Origin: Delphinus delphis
Taxonomy: Eukaryota; Chordata; Mammalia; Artiodactyla; Delphinidae
Direction of reading: 5' to 3'
Length of the DNA stretch: 64,000 nt
NCBI RefSeq assembly: GCF_949987515.2
Contig: NC_082690.1
Coordinates: 108,436,400 to 108,500,399, forward strand
Both the position numbers and the translations under genes were made by a program. Shown piece by piece: positions 43,485 through 54,479 of the stretch (positions are counted from its first letter, which is position 1; every line of letters begins with the position of its first letter). The notes below the pieces were generated by a model, which searched no databases, was not told the DNA's origin, and saw only the letters and a program-made list of their open reading frames with translations.

Positions 43485-45265
43485 AGTTACACCCTGAAAA
43501 CTATGAGACATTCTTGAAAGAAATGAGAGAAGATCTAAATAAACGGAAAGACATCCCTGGATCATGGACTGGAAGACTTAGCGCTGTTGAAATACCAGCA
43601 CTCCCCAAATTGACCTACAGCTTCAGTGCAACCGCTCTCAGAATCCCAGCTGGCTTATTTGCAAAAATTGACAGGCCAATCTTAAAATTCACGTGGCAAT
43701 TCAAGGGACCCAGAACAGCTAAATAATCCTGAAAAAGAAGAACAAAGTTGGAGGACTCACACTTCTCGATTTCAAAACTTACTCCAAAGTTATGGTGATC
43801 AAGGCACTGTGGTACTGGCGTAAAAACAGACATACAGATCGATGGAACAGAACAGAGAGTCCAGAAATAAACCCACACGCTGATGGTCAATTGATTTTTG
43901 TTAAGGGTGCCCAAGACCACTCGATGGGGAAAGAATAGTCTTTTTAACAAACGGTGCTGAGATAACTAGACATCTACGTGCCAAGGAATGAAGCTAGACT
44001 CCTACCTCACACCATATACAAAAATTAACTCAGATGGATCCCAAACCTATATGTAAGAGCAAAAACTATCAAACTCTTAGATGAAAACACAGGGGTAAAT
44101 CTTTGTGACCTTGGATTTGCATACTGTTACCTAGATATAAGACTAAAAACACAAGCAACAAAAGAAAAAAGTAGGTAAATTGGACTTCATCAAAATTGTA
44201 AAGTTTTGAGAGCGAAAAGACAACCATCGAGAAAGTGAAAAGACAACCCAAAGATGAGAGAAAATGTATCTGACAAGGGACCTGTATCTAGACTACTTCA
44301 AGAACTCGAATTACTCCATAATAAAAAGAGAAATAACCCAACCAAAAAAATGGGCAAAAGATCTAACTAGGCATTTCGTAAAAGAAGATATACAAATGGC
44401 CAGTAAACACATGCAAAGATGCTCGATATAAAAGAAGATATACAAATGGCCAATGAACACATGCAAAGATGCTCGATGTCATCAGCCAACAGGGAAAGGC
44501 AAATGAAAACCACAATGAGATACCCCTTCATACCCTCTAGGATGGCTAAGATGAAAATGAGAGTCAGTGAGAAGTGTCGAGCAGCACGCGGAGAAATCAG
44601 AGCCCTCGTGCGACGCTACTGGGAACGTAGGATGGCGCAGCCACTCTGGAAAACAGTCTCACAAGGTTAAACATCGGGCGACCTTATGACCCAGCAATTC
44701 CACTCCTCCATGGATACCTGAGATACATGAAAATACGTGTCCATAAAAAAGCCTGTACCCGAATGTCCACGACAACATTATTCGTAATAGCTGAAAAGTG
44801 GAAAAAGCCCAAATGTTCATCAGTGGGTGAATAAATAAAGTGTGGTCCAGCCATAAAATGGAATATTATTTGCCCATAAAAAGGAATTAAGGCACTGACA
44901 CAGGCTACAACATGGATGAATCTTGAACACATAATGCTCAGTGGAGGAAGCCCGTCACAAAAGACCAAATATAGTAGGATTCCCTTCAAATAAAACACCC
45001 AGAACAGGCAAATCCCTACAGACGCAAAGTAGACGCGTGGCTGCCCGGGCTTGGGGAGTGGGAGGGGAATAGGGAGTGGCGGCCAGAGGAGGCAGGGTCT
45101 CTTTTCGGGGTGCTGAACATGTCCTGGAACTGGTGGCCATGGTTGCACAACTCGGAACCTACTAAAAACCGTTGAGTCGTACATTTTAAATGTGTGAATT
45201 GTCCGACATGTGAATTCTATCTCAATACAGCGATTAGAAAACAAAAACCACAACCAAGAAAACAC
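43485..45265 (+). mobile_element. L1 fragment, ORF2 C-terminal third plus 3' UTR
   Basis: Landmarks in order are 'agatctaaataaacggaaag', 'gtgcaaccgctctcagaatc' (late RT), 'gatcaaggcactgtggtact', 'gaacagagagtccagaaata', 'cagatggatcccaaacctat', 'cttagatgaaaacacagggg', 'aaaatgggcaaaagatctaa', 'ataatgctcagtggaggaag', then 3' UTR 'gttgcacaactcggaaccta' and 'atctcaatacagc' with an A-rich end. Stops and frameshifts throughout. It includes an internal 50-bp tandem duplication (44381-44480). Confidence 0.88.
44381..44480 (+). repeat. 50-bp tandem duplication inside the L1
   Basis: AAAGAAGATATACAAATGGC starts at 44381 and again at 44431. The two units differ at only a few positions (CAGTAAACAC versus CAATGAACAC). 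Intact L1 has one copy, so this is a post-insertion duplication. Confidence 0.9.
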
Positions 45266-45269
45266 CAAA

Positions 45270-45645
45270 CAAATAACGCTGCAGGATGCTGGCGCCCGAG
45301 CAGGCCCCGAGAGCGGCACCCCAACTCCAGGCTGCCCCTGAGCGTGGCGGGGCCCAGGAAGCCCTCCGACCCCGTCGTGCTGCACGGCTCCCAGGTTGGA
45401 TATTTCTCATGGTAAGGGCCCAAGAACAGGGAGCCAGAAGTCCTCAGCAGCTGGGGTGGGGGGGGGCCTGGAAGCCGTGCAGCAGAGACAGAGGCTCCCA
45501 CGCCCCAGGGCCAAGCTGACGTGACTAAAGCTAAACAGACCCCATGCCACAACGGGGTTACAGTAATTCTGTGCAGCGCGCTGAGCCCCTCGCCAGCGAT
45601 GGCAGCCGTGGGGAGGGGCGGGGGAGCAGGCAGCCCCAAAGGTAA
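45270..45645. other. GC-rich unique DNA, no gene seen
   Basis: Nothing is recognised between the L1 end and the AT-rich island. Confidence 0.5.
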
Positions 45646-45649
45646 TTTG

Positions 45650-45845
45650 CACACGGAGTTTATAAGGCCCCTCAGCTCTTTTAAACATATGCTTCTCTGA
45701 TTATAAACAGCTGATGGCTCACAAGATTCAGATTTTCCAGCAAGGCTTCCAAAAAAAGATTACACTCCAAGCAGAGAAAGGTGACCGGGTGCTTTTCGCC
45801 GTGGACGTAAATCCAACCATGTTCTCCGGCAGCTGGGCTGCCCCT
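45650..45845. promoter_or_regulatory. Candidate conserved regulatory element
   Basis: About 190 bp of unique AT-richer DNA: TTTAAACATATGCTTCTC (a CATATG E-box near 45686), GATTATAAACAGCTGATGG (CAGCTG E-box near 45708), then CAGATTTTCCAGCAAGGC. Two E-boxes about 20 bp apart beside a TTATAAAC word is a myogenic/neurogenic-type grammar. Inference only. Confidence 0.4.
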
Positions 45846-45849
45846 GTTG

Positions 45850-46660
45850 CCAGGCTCCGAGCATGTCACATCTGCTGCCACTGACATGTCTCGAGAAGGG
45901 CTTTGGCCCTGGCCGTGGGCCTGGTGGCGGGGAACGGGGGTGAAGGAGATGGAGCCCCCATCTCAGACTGGGTCCTCTGCTTCCTCAGAGCTGAGGCTGC
46001 GTGAGCCTTCACCGCCTGCCTTCAGACCTGGTGCCCCTCAGAGGCCCCTGCACCGACCCCCTTGGGGGGAGGCTGCCTGTGCCTCGGCTGACTCCGTTTT
46101 CCACCACCCCACCCTCCCCGGAGATCCGGGGTACGCCGAAGGGAAGTTGCAAAGGAAAAAGAGGAACACGGAGCTAGACGGAAATGCCAGCAAAGACCCA
46201 TGGCCCACATGAGACCCCGCTGCGTCACCTGGCCTGGTTCTGCTCTGCCGCCCTGGTGGTTGGCGTTGGGCCGCAGACCCCAGAAAGGAAAGGATTCTGC
46301 TGAGAACCTGTCCACGGCGAGTCTGCTCAGTGCCTGCTCTGAAGCCAGTTTGGGCCGAGGGGCTGGGGGTCCTCCCCCTGCTGAGGAGGGGTCCTCTGAG
46401 GCCTCCCCAGCTACGTAAAAAAGAATGTCATGGTCAAGTGGAACGGTCAATGAGCAGGGGTGCTGGGGTCCCCAGTCCTGGTCATGTGTTGGGGGAGCCT
46501 GGCTCCAGCGGCCCGGCAATGCCTCCCCCTCTTGTCCAGGAAGTGCTGTGTCCATGAGTGGACGGCCCACCCGAGCCGTGCGGCTGCCGTGCAAGCAGGG
46601 CCGCGTCCTGAGGCCGAGTGGTGGACAGGGAAGGACAGACAGACAGAGCCCATGATGCCA
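45850..46660. other. GC-rich unique DNA, no gene seen
   Basis: No repeat or exon is recognised. Confidence 0.5.
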
Positions 46661-46664
46661 GGGT

Positions 46665-46835
46665 CCAGAGCCGGGCTCCAGCACCTGTTACCTGTGTGAC
46701 ACCTGGCAAGTCCCTTGGCCTCACTGTGTCTCAGTTCCCCGTCTCCACGGTGGGCTGTGATAGGATTAAATGAGCTATGGTCCTAAAGCCTTTAGAGCTG
46801 GGTCTAATAGACTGACCACCGCAAGCTGCTGGTTT
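46665..46835 (+). mobile_element. MIR SINE, forward orientation
   Basis: One of the better MIR copies: 'agagccgggctccagcacct', 'tgtgtgacacctggcaagtc', 'ccttggcctcactgtgtctc', 'agttccccgtctccac', 'gtgataggattaaatgagct' and 'aaagcctttagagctgg' follow the consensus from core to tail. Confidence 0.88.
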
Positions 46836-46839
46836 GGTA

Positions 46840-48165
46840 ATACAGAACTTCTTACGTGGAGGGGCCCCGGCCTCACCCATCCATCACCCTGCTGGGTTCA
46901 GGCTGCTCTGAGAGCCTCACTGGGGCTCCCAGGTGGACACGCAGTTGGACGGCCCACGGCACCAGCCAGCGGGTGAGGCCTCGGAGGCAGGGGCTGCCCG
47001 CTGAGGCGGAGGCTTGGTCCCCAGGTGTGGCCTGTGTCTAGGCAGGCATGTGCCTGGCTTCCAGGGGGTCTAACGAAATCTGGGCCATTCCCACCACTTC
47101 TGCCTTTTGTTCCAAGTGGATGATCACAGAGCAGCAACGATCCTGCCAGAAAGCGCGGGCCTTTCCCAAAGACCCAGGGAGAGCGGAAAAACGGGAGGGG
47201 CTTCGGTGCCACTGCCCACCCACACAGGGCATCCCGCCATCCCCCAATTCGCCTGCTCCCCTTTCTCTGTGGCTGACCGATGAGATGGCCGTCGTTGTCT
47301 GTGGGCACAGAAAACACAATTGGGACAGAGCTGGCTGTCGAGCCTTCTCCCGGGCCTTGGTCCCGTGAGAGTTCGGGGTCCGTCCTCCGGCCCATAGACC
47401 ACAACCAACGAACAGGAAGCTATACCCATGGGAAGCGAAAGGACCGATGTGCAGGTCCACGGCTGGCCCCCGCGGGCGGGGCACCAGGAAAGGAGGAGGG
47501 AAGGGAGAATGGCCACAAGAGCGTGGGGTCCCCGCCAGCCCCAGGCTTGTGCCCCACAAGGCAGGCTGGGGTCAGACCCGCTCAGGTGAGAAGGCACCAT
47601 AGCGACCTGGCCCCCTGATGTCCGGGTGCCCTGGAGGCTGCCTGGAGAGGTAGGGTCCCTGGTCGCCAGCCTCAGGAGAGGCCAGCACCGCCCTTCATCC
47701 TACCTGCGTCCTAAAGACCTGGACTTGGATGTCCTCTGGGGGAGAAAAGTCACCGGTTACAGTTGCTGGCTTACACTCCAGCTGTTGGCTTCTCCCACTG
47801 CAAGCACAGTGCCACAAAGTCACCCCCCTGCTCAGACTCTGACAGCTTTCTGCCGCCTGGAGACCACCCACTGAGTTGAGGTCGCTCACCTCTGTGAGCG
47901 GGACCTGCACAGGGTGTGGTTCTCACGGGCACCCCGGGCTAACTAAGAGCCACTGGCCTGGAGGCAGAAGTCAAATTCCAAGAGAGAGCAGAAATATGAC
48001 TCACATGCCTGGGGCAAATACTGCTGTCTGGTCACAGCACCCTTTCTCCCCGGGCCCAGATACCACATTCCTGGTATACCACATTCCTGGACCCATCAAC
48101 CACCGGCAAAGCTGGCAGGCAGGCTGAGCCCTCCTTGCTACCCCTGTCAAGGGTCAGGCTGAACC
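46840..48165. other. Unique DNA, no gene seen
   Basis: An AT-richer patch at 47080-47160 and one at 47275-47340 (GAAAACACAATTGGG) may be minor conserved elements. 47800-47890 may be a decayed L2 piece ('cccccctgctcagactctga'). A 16-bp imperfect repeat (ATACCACATTCCTGG twice) is at 48060-48090. Confidence 0.4.
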
Positions 48166-48167
48166 TG

Positions 48168-48545
48168 GCAAGGGTCTCTTGGGAGGCTGGAGTCAAGATG
48201 TTGGCCGGGGCTACAGTCCTCTGATGGCTTGACTGGGACTGGAGGATCCACTTCCAAGATGGTGCACTCATGAGGCTGTTGGCTGGAGGCCTCAGTTCCC
48301 CATTGAGTGGACCCCTCCACAGGGCTGCTTGAGCGTCCTTACAACGTGGTGGCCAGTTTCCTTCAGAGTCGTTGATCCCAGGGAGAGAAAGTGAGGAGGA
48401 AGCTGCGTGACTGGCCTTGAAAGTCATACCCTGTACCTTCCGCCAATTCTATTTGTCAGAAGCAGACCACTAAGTGCAGACCAAACGCAAGGGGAAGTTA
48501 ATAAGCTCCACCTCTCGAAGGGAGGAGTCTCAGAGACCTCATGGA
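48168..48545 (-). mobile_element. Ancient LTR, ERVL/MaLR-like, reverse orientation
   Basis: Reads as the reverse of a common mammalian LTR: 'tcaagatgttggccggggct', 'cctctgatggcttgactgg', 'ggaggatccacttccaagat', 'ggctgttggctggaggcctc', 'cacagggctgcttgagcgtc', 'tgatcccagggagagaaag' and 'ctatttgtcagaagcagacc'. Solitary and truncated; no viral genes adjoin it. Family uncertain. Confidence 0.65.
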
Positions 48546-48549
48546 TAGG

Positions 48550-49830
48550 TCTTTAAACCAAACGGCCGCATGGTACCCAGGTCAGACGGCCCTTTCTTCT
48601 CATCCCTGTCTTTCTTGTCCAAATTCCATCCACAGCCCCCTCACAGCCAATCACCTTGTACCCACCGCTCACCAGAGGCCTGGTGGGTTTCACTGCAGCC
48701 ACCTCGCTCTTCACCAGCACAGAGCTGAGGATACAGTGGACTCTCTGCAAATATCTGTCCTCACCACAAATATCAGTGGAGGGCCCTGCAATGTTTCAAA
48801 AACAATCTATAACCACCAGAGCTATGGGGATGGGACTTCCTGTTAGAAAGCACATTTCCCAGAACTTGAGAGATAATTGGAAACACTTTCCGGGGTGGCC
48901 CTGGCACTGCCAATGTCCTCAAGGGCCCCGGGCCGACCCAACCCGAAGGGCTCAGAGATTAGGCTTGAGTGATGGCTGTGGAAATGGCAGGCCGGGGCAG
49001 GAAGTGGGGGCAGACACGCTCTGGGACGGAGGCACCGTGGGAAGACACTGCCTCTGGAAGGTAGCAATAAAAAAGGCTCTGCAGGAGCTGGGTCTGGCAG
49101 GGCCTGGCTCACTGTGCCTTCCCACCCCCCGGGCCTGGCATACAACCAGGCCTCAAGCAGGTGCTTCGGGGACAGCTGCTGAGTTAACCCGCATCGAAGC
49201 AGGGGCTCTGGGAGAATCGGGGTTGGCTAATCAAGGCTTGGCCGTGCAATGCCCAAACATATACACACACAGCACAGCTGCCCTCTTGATGGGAAGTGGC
49301 CCACACCCCACGCTGCCACTCATCGGGACCTCCTGGACTCGAGACCCCCCACCCATCCGGCATCCCGTGCTTGCTGACGACAGTTCAGGAAAGCAAATCT
49401 GCTGGTGAGGGAAGGCCGGGACTGACCCCAACGCAGCATGATTGTCTAAGGGCGCTCCCCCCCGTGATTCCACCCCTGTCTCCTTCTCGGAGAAGGGGTG
49501 CTATGGGGGCCCAAGAACGTTCTGGAATCGGGAGGCGCAGGACCCACGCCAGTCACACTTGTGCCCCGCCCAGGCCTCAGCTAGCTAGGACGCGGACGGG
49601 TACCACAGGCAGCTGGGTACCCGTGGAGTGACAGTGTCCCAGGGCCGTGGGATCTCTCCGCGGCTGGGGAGCGGCGGGACTGACACACGTACACAGGTTT
49701 CTTAACATTGTCCAGTGGACCCTTAACCTTCCCTCCAAACCCATCCTAGGGTTACCCGAAGCTCGTCCTTGGCCTTGCCAAGGAGTCCTCCCAAAGCTGC
49801 CTCCCGTGGGGGCCCGGGCCTGGCTGTTTC
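48550..49830. other. Unique DNA, no gene seen
   Basis: 48700-48880 is AT-richer (CAAATATCAGTGG, AGAGATAATTGG) without a strong cluster. No gene is recognised. Confidence 0.45.
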
Positions 49831-49834
49831 TTTC

Positions 49835-50098
49835 ACCTCCACGACTACCAAGGCTGCCAAGGCTCCTGCCTCTCTCACTGGGCAATGGCGAGGCTCCCCA
49901 CGGCCCCCCTGGGCCCCCTTGCCTCCCTGCCCCCTCCAGTTCTCTCTCCACTTGGCAGCCAGAGTGATCTTTCCAGAAGGGAGATCTGATGCTCACCCCC
50001 TCTCTCCCCCAGACCTCCCAGGGGCGCCCCTGCACTGCACTTCATCCCCACCACGGCCTGCAAGGCTCAGGACCTGAGCCCGCCCGCTCTCACCAGCG
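49835..50098 (+). mobile_element. L2 fragment
   Basis: 'ggcagccagagtgatctttc' (49950-49975) followed by 'gggagatctgatgctcac' and 'acctcccaggggcgcccctg' then 'acggcctgcaaggctcagga' matches the L2 segment 'gccagagtgatctttttaaa' through 'ctacaaggccctgcatgatc'. Confidence 0.7.
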
Positions 50099-50099
50099 G

Positions 50100-50720
50100 T
50101 GCCAAGCCCTGAAGTGGAGAACACAAGGCAGGGAGCCTGGGGGGACAGAGCTGGGGGTGGCGCCGTGAGGGTCACAGGGCCCTCACCAGGGACAGCTGCG
50201 GTGGTGTGTGTCGTATGCGGCGTGAGTGCAGCGCTGAGAGGGACCAAGGAGAGGCCGCCGGCTGCCGGGGACACGGAGGCAGTGGGCGCTGCCGGCCAGG
50301 GCTGACCTGAAAAGGGGGCTTCTCGGCAATCATGTCAGCCACACAGGGAGACCTCGGGCTCTTCGTCCCGCTCTGTGTTCCTGGCCACTTCAGAGAGCAG
50401 CGCGGGGCAAGGGCCCTTCCTGGGAAGATGGGGCTGAGGCAGCCACGTGGCCCTGGGCCTCCCTGCTTTGGAGGGAAGCAGCTCTCCGGGAACCTGGCTG
50501 AGCCTGGAGCTGGTTCCACCCTTAAGACTCTCGGGGAGGGGAGTGGTGGAGGGCGAACTGCGGCCGGGAGGACCCCTCGGCCGGGTCCCGCCGCGTCCAG
50601 TCGCTTGGGCGAGGGGCTCCCACCCTGTCCCTTCCTCCCGCCCGGCCCCGTGTGAAGGAGGGCTGGTGTTTCCTCTGGGACGCGGCGGGGCTCTGGGCCC
50701 CATCTGCACTTCTGTGCTGG
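50100..50720. other. GC-rich unique DNA, no gene seen
   Basis: CpG-moderate sequence with frames open on both strands. No exon is recognised. Confidence 0.5.
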
Positions 50721-50724
50721 CAAA

Positions 50725-50832
50725 GGCAGGAGAATTAGCTCAGCAACTTCCTCCCTTAATCCCCCACCCCCATTCTAAATACCGCGGAATCAGGAGACAA
50801 GCCGAGTGGACGTTCTGAGCCTAATTCCCTTC
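50725..50832. promoter_or_regulatory. Short AT-rich island, possible conserved element
   Basis: GGAGAATTAGCTCAGC, CCCTTAATCCCC (a bicoid-class TAATCC word), TTCTAAATACCGCGG and GAGCCTAATTCCC within about 100 bp, followed by a (GCGT)n run at 50839-50850. Inferred. Confidence 0.35.
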
Positions 50833-50834
50833 AG

Positions 50835-51818
50835 CTGTGCGTGCGTGCGTGCACTCGGGGGCAGGGCCTGCGAGGAAACCTTTTGAACCCCGAATATCAG
50901 TGCTGGAGGGAGCGGCCCCCATCGCGTACGGATGAGATAAACCAGATGCCCTCTGTCACACGGGGAGCCGGAGTCAAGGCCGCCAGGTGCCCGGGCTCTC
51001 TGCCGCACACCCGCCCCACAGTCCGGAGCCCCAGAAGGTGACAGGGGCTAGGGGCCACACCCCAGGGCCTGTGCTGGCCCAGGCTGGGGAGGGAGCCCAG
51101 TACAACCCAGAGAGGAGCTGGCCGCGCCTGCCACCCCGTCCCTGAATTCTGCCCACGTGCCCAAGGCCAGCTCCAGGCTCCCCTCCCCCCTGCCCGCCTG
51201 GCAGCCCCCAGTCTGTCCCGGGCTGGCCTGGAGTCTGCCCAGCCTCACATGCTTCTTCAGCCAATTCCCACGTGTCTCTTGTCTCCCGACGAGACAAGAA
51301 ACCCCTCTCAGTCTCGGGCTGTTTTCCTCTCTGTCTCCCCTAAAGGCCTAGGGAGGAGGCGGGGCTGGGGGGCGCACAACAGGTGCGCTGGGCTGGCGGG
51401 CAGTACTGGCTGATTGACGGCGCCCCATGCGCGGTGAGGGGGTGAGGGCTGAGGACTCGGCCCGCGTGTGGCTCGGAACCACCCTTCCCACCACTGCGTC
51501 AGAACGGCCAGCAGCAGGCCCCGGCGCCTGGCTCAAAGCACGGCCGCGAGGAGACGGTCCCACAGGCACACCAACATGCGGTGCCCGCGGGGCCTGCAGT
51601 GTTCCACCGGGAGCGAGTCTGTGAGGGGAGGATGTGAGGGTCTGGGATCTCAGGGCCTGAGGTTAGGGGGCATGCTGGAGCGAGCGAGCACCATCACGGG
51701 AGACCACGCACGCGTGAACTCGGCCACTCTTGTGATGCGCCCCTTCCGGGTACACAGTCAGAACCCCCATTTTGTTAGCTACAAGACCAAAGTCAACTCT
51801 GATTTTTAAAAAGCAGTT
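50835..51818. other. GC-rich unique DNA, no gene seen
   Basis: Contains a short GTGCGTGCGTGC run near 50839 and a TGATTGAC word near 51411. No gene or transposon is recognised. Confidence 0.5.
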
Positions 51819-51822
51819 TTCA

Positions 51823-52075
51823 AAACTTATGGTTACCAAAGTGGGGGGGGGAGGGATAAATTAGGAGTTTGGGATTAGCAGATACACACTACTGTATATA
51901 AAACAGATAACCAACAAGGACCTACTCTATAGCACAGGGAGCTATATTCAATATCTTGTAATAACCTATAATGGAAAAGAATCTGAAGAAGAGTATACAC
52001 ACACACACGATCTGAATCACTTTGCTGTACACCAGGAACTAACATAACATTGTAAATTAAGTAAAAAGAAAAAAC
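51823..52075 (+). mobile_element. L1 3' UTR end (cetartiodactyl type), 5'-truncated
   Basis: Same 3' UTR type and orientation as 1356-1690: AAACTTATGGTTACCAAAG, G-rich tract, 'acactactgtatataaaaca', 'acctactctatagcacaggg', a short (CA)n, 'cactttgctgtacaccagga' and an A-rich end. Possibly flanked by a short GTTTTCAA direct repeat (51816 and 52118). Confidence 0.85.
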
Positions 52076-52109
52076 TCCAGTTAAAGAAATCAGGTTTTTT
52101 TCAATTAAA

Positions 52110-53595
52110 AAAAATCCGTTTTCAAGATGGAATTCTAATCAACACGCTTTGTCACTCTCCGCTCGGAGGTGGCCACCATTTTAAGTGGATCTGCTTCAGA
52201 TGGCTTTTCATCCCATGCTCAACATGCTTGGATTAAAAGCAAACCCCAGACCAAGATCAAAAGGTTGGGAAAAAGCTGGCGTTCCTGAATGAGGACTAGA
52301 GGGGTCAACCGTGGTCCTTCCTACGATGCAGCTAATGAAAGCAACCTAGGGATCGTCGGTTCTGACAAAGGAGAATGTCCAGAACCCTCGGAGAATCTTG
52401 TCTGTCTCTCCTACTGGAATGTAAACCCCACACAGGCAGGGATTTTTGTGCCGTTGAAATCTCTGAAACTGCTCTGAAGTCCTGGGGCTCCGGCTTCCCC
52501 TGACATCCTGGGGCGGGGTGGGGTGGGGCGGGGGGCGGTGGGAACGGACATGCCCCAGGGTGTCCAGGGAAGGGGCCCCACCTCCCACAGAGAGATGTGG
52601 GAGGCCACAGGAGGCAGAGGTCTGAACCGGATCCCGCTTGCTCAAAGCAGTAAGAACCAGGGTAGTGCCTCAGGCCATGTTGGACCTGCCGGCTCCGCAC
52701 GGCTTGCACTGCTTTTCCGTGTGCTCTCTCTCGTTCCGGTCTTAGCAGCTTTGTAAAGCTGGCAGCGTCACCTCCGTCTTTCAAGTAGGGGCCTCAGCGT
52801 GGCGGACCGTGGGCCAGGACCCCAGTCCCTCCCCGCCATTCTTGGCCAGGGCCAGAGGGTCACCCTGTGGGAGTGGGGAGAGGGAGGCTAGGCAGTCAGA
52901 AGAGGCAGGAGAGAGGGCAGCTGAGAACCTGTCCTGTGGGGGCAGAGAGGGGCTGGCACCCCCTGTGAGCCTAGGCTCCAAGCACCCGGAGCCTGCTCCG
53001 TTGTCCCGTCAGACTTCACTCAGAAAACACAAGTTCAGAGATATTGATGAAATTATTAAGAATTTCAAGATGGCGACAGAAGTGCACTAACCCCTAAGCA
53101 TGGGGCCCTCTGAGCGCAGGGCCCCACCTGGTTGGTCCTGGTTACAAGTGCCTCCAGGATAGGCAGATGCCAAAACCCTCCCAGCCAGGTGTGCAAGGGC
53201 GCCTGGCCCCCTGAATCAAGTGCTCCAACCCAGGCTTGCTGCCTGGCCTTTTGATGGGCTGGGCGGGGGCCAGGGAGATGGCCAATCTGGGCAGTTTCTG
53301 AAGGTCAGAGAGCAAGCCTTTGACACTGGAAAAGAGGACGCCATTTCCCCTTTGTCCTCTAGGCTGAACCACAAGATAAAACTGGACTCAGTCACCCTTG
53401 GACAGATTCCTGGGTCTTTTCGTAGACATATATTTCAGGCAAACCAGTTGAGATGAATGGCCTTGTTGAGCCCACTGGGTGCGGGGATGGCTGCCAGCTC
53501 AACTCTGGGTGGAGGGCCAGGGGTAGCAACCTTGGAGAACACCCTGAGAGTTCCATGTTCCCAGACTGTTTCTGTAATTCGAGTGGGAGGTCCAG
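52110..53595. other. Unique DNA, one possible ancient repeat
   Basis: 52120-52280 is AT-richer unique sequence. 52995-53125 ('agacttcactcagaaaacac', 'ttgatgaaattattaagaat', 'tcaagatggcgacagaag', 'tctgagcgcagggccc') recalls a dispersed mammalian repeat that I cannot name. No gene is recognised. Confidence 0.4.
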
Positions 53596-53604
53596 GCGTG
53601 CTGG

Positions 53605-53712
53605 TAAAATCTCAGTGCAGTGAGAGCTCTGTGAGGACAGGACTCCTCACTGCCGTTTAAGGCGGTGCCTAGCAGCCGGGAGGAGCTCCATAGGTGTAAT
53701 GGGTGGAAGGAA
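53605..53712 (+). mobile_element. L2 (LINE-2) 3' end
   Basis: 'gagctctgtgaggacaggac', 'ggcggtgcctagcagccggg' and 'agctccataggtgtaatggg' parallel the L2 terminus ('atgagggcagggact', 'agtgcctggcacatagtagg'), which then runs into the simple repeat. Confidence 0.65.
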
Positions 53713-53795
53713 GGAAGGATGAGCGAATGGGTAGGTGAAGAGATGGCTGGGTGGATAGGTGGCGGGTGGGTGGATGGTTGGTTGGTAGGGAGAAC
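53700..53795. repeat. GGAT/GGAA/GGTT tetranucleotide-type repeat
   Basis: GTGGAAGGAAGGAAGGATGA, then GGGTGGATAGGTGG, GGTGGGTGGATGGTTGGTTG. Such arrays often grow from the (GAAT)n tail of L2 elements, as appears to have happened here. Confidence 0.85.
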
Positions 53796-53799
53796 AGTC

Positions 53800-54050
53800 A
53801 AGAGGCAGAGACAGGATCTGGCCTCCAGGCAAGGGGGGCGGGGGGGCAGGTTAGGAGGAGGAGAGATCGCACACAGAGTTTTCAGGGTCCAGCGGAAGTC
53901 AGGCCACTTGGGTCAGGAGCCCTGCCAACTCCCACAGGGTGACCTGGTTAAGTCGTGGCACCTTCCTCACAAGGTCTCCTGAAGACGGAGCAGCAGAGCC
54001 CCTGAGGGAGGTGCGCCCGTCCAGCCACGCGGGAGCCTGTGGACCCCCAG
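53800..54050. other. GC-rich flank of the CpG island
   Basis: G-rich, with no exon or repeat. CpG density increases toward 54060. Confidence 0.5.
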
Positions 54051-54206
54051 GGAAGGGTGTGCAGAGGGCTGGCCACGTGTAGAGTGCCGGAGATGTTCCG
54101 CGGGGTCACCCTGGGGTGCACGGCACCGCATCGAGGGGTGACCCAGGCGCGGAGCGAGCGCTGGACTCGCAACAGGACCCGATCGCGAGGGTGGACGGTC
54201 GGACCG

Positions 54207-54252
54207 CCGAGGTGGCGGTGGCGGTGGCGGTGGGGGTGGGGGTGGGGGTGGT
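54207..54252 (+). repeat. (GGTGGC)n / (GGTGGG)n run
   Basis: GGTGGC-type hexamers give way to GGTGGG-type hexamers; the G-runs could form a G-quadruplex on the + strand about 60 bp before the first CCAAT box. Confidence 0.85.
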
Positions 54253-54310
54253 ACGGCCCCTGAGCAGGGACGGACAGGGCGGGGTGCGGCACGTGGCGCT
54301 GGGCTCGCCC

Positions 54311-54442
54311 GGCCAATGCGAGCCCGGGTGGCATCGGCACCAGCCGTCTCGGCCAATGGCAGAGCGCGGCACACCGCTTTCTGTGCCCGGCCAATCCACG
54401 CTGCGGCACGTGGCACGCCCGCCCCCGCGGGCCATCCAATCA
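54311..54442 (+). promoter_or_regulatory. Four-CCAAT (NF-Y) promoter array
   Basis: CCAAT lies at 54313-54317, 54353-54357, 54391-54395 and 54436-54440, all on the + strand, with start-to-start spacings of 40, 38 and 45 bp. Three share the form GGCCAAT; the last is ATCCAATCAGC, the best NF-Y consensus. Spacing near four helical turns places them on roughly the same DNA face. NF-Y sites normally sit 60-100 bp upstream of the start, which would put transcription initiation at about 54,490-54,540. Confidence 0.65.
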
Positions 54443-54479
54443 GCGGCGGGACGGCCGCCACATCAACCCGGGTCGGCCG

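Noticed and set aside
16380..48545. Possible intact endogenous retrovirus between the LTR-like copies
   Set aside because: The LTR-like pieces differ in type and orientation and have no gag, pol or env sequence next to them; they are solitary ancient LTRs.
52809..53090. 93-codon frame ending in a DIDEIIKNF segment
   Set aside because: The 3' part recalls a dispersed repeat and the 5' part is GC-rich low-complexity; no independent sign of a gene.
54207..54252. GGTGGC run as a telomere-like or satellite array
   Set aside because: Too short and of the wrong unit for telomeric TTAGGG; better read as a promoter-proximal G-rich run.
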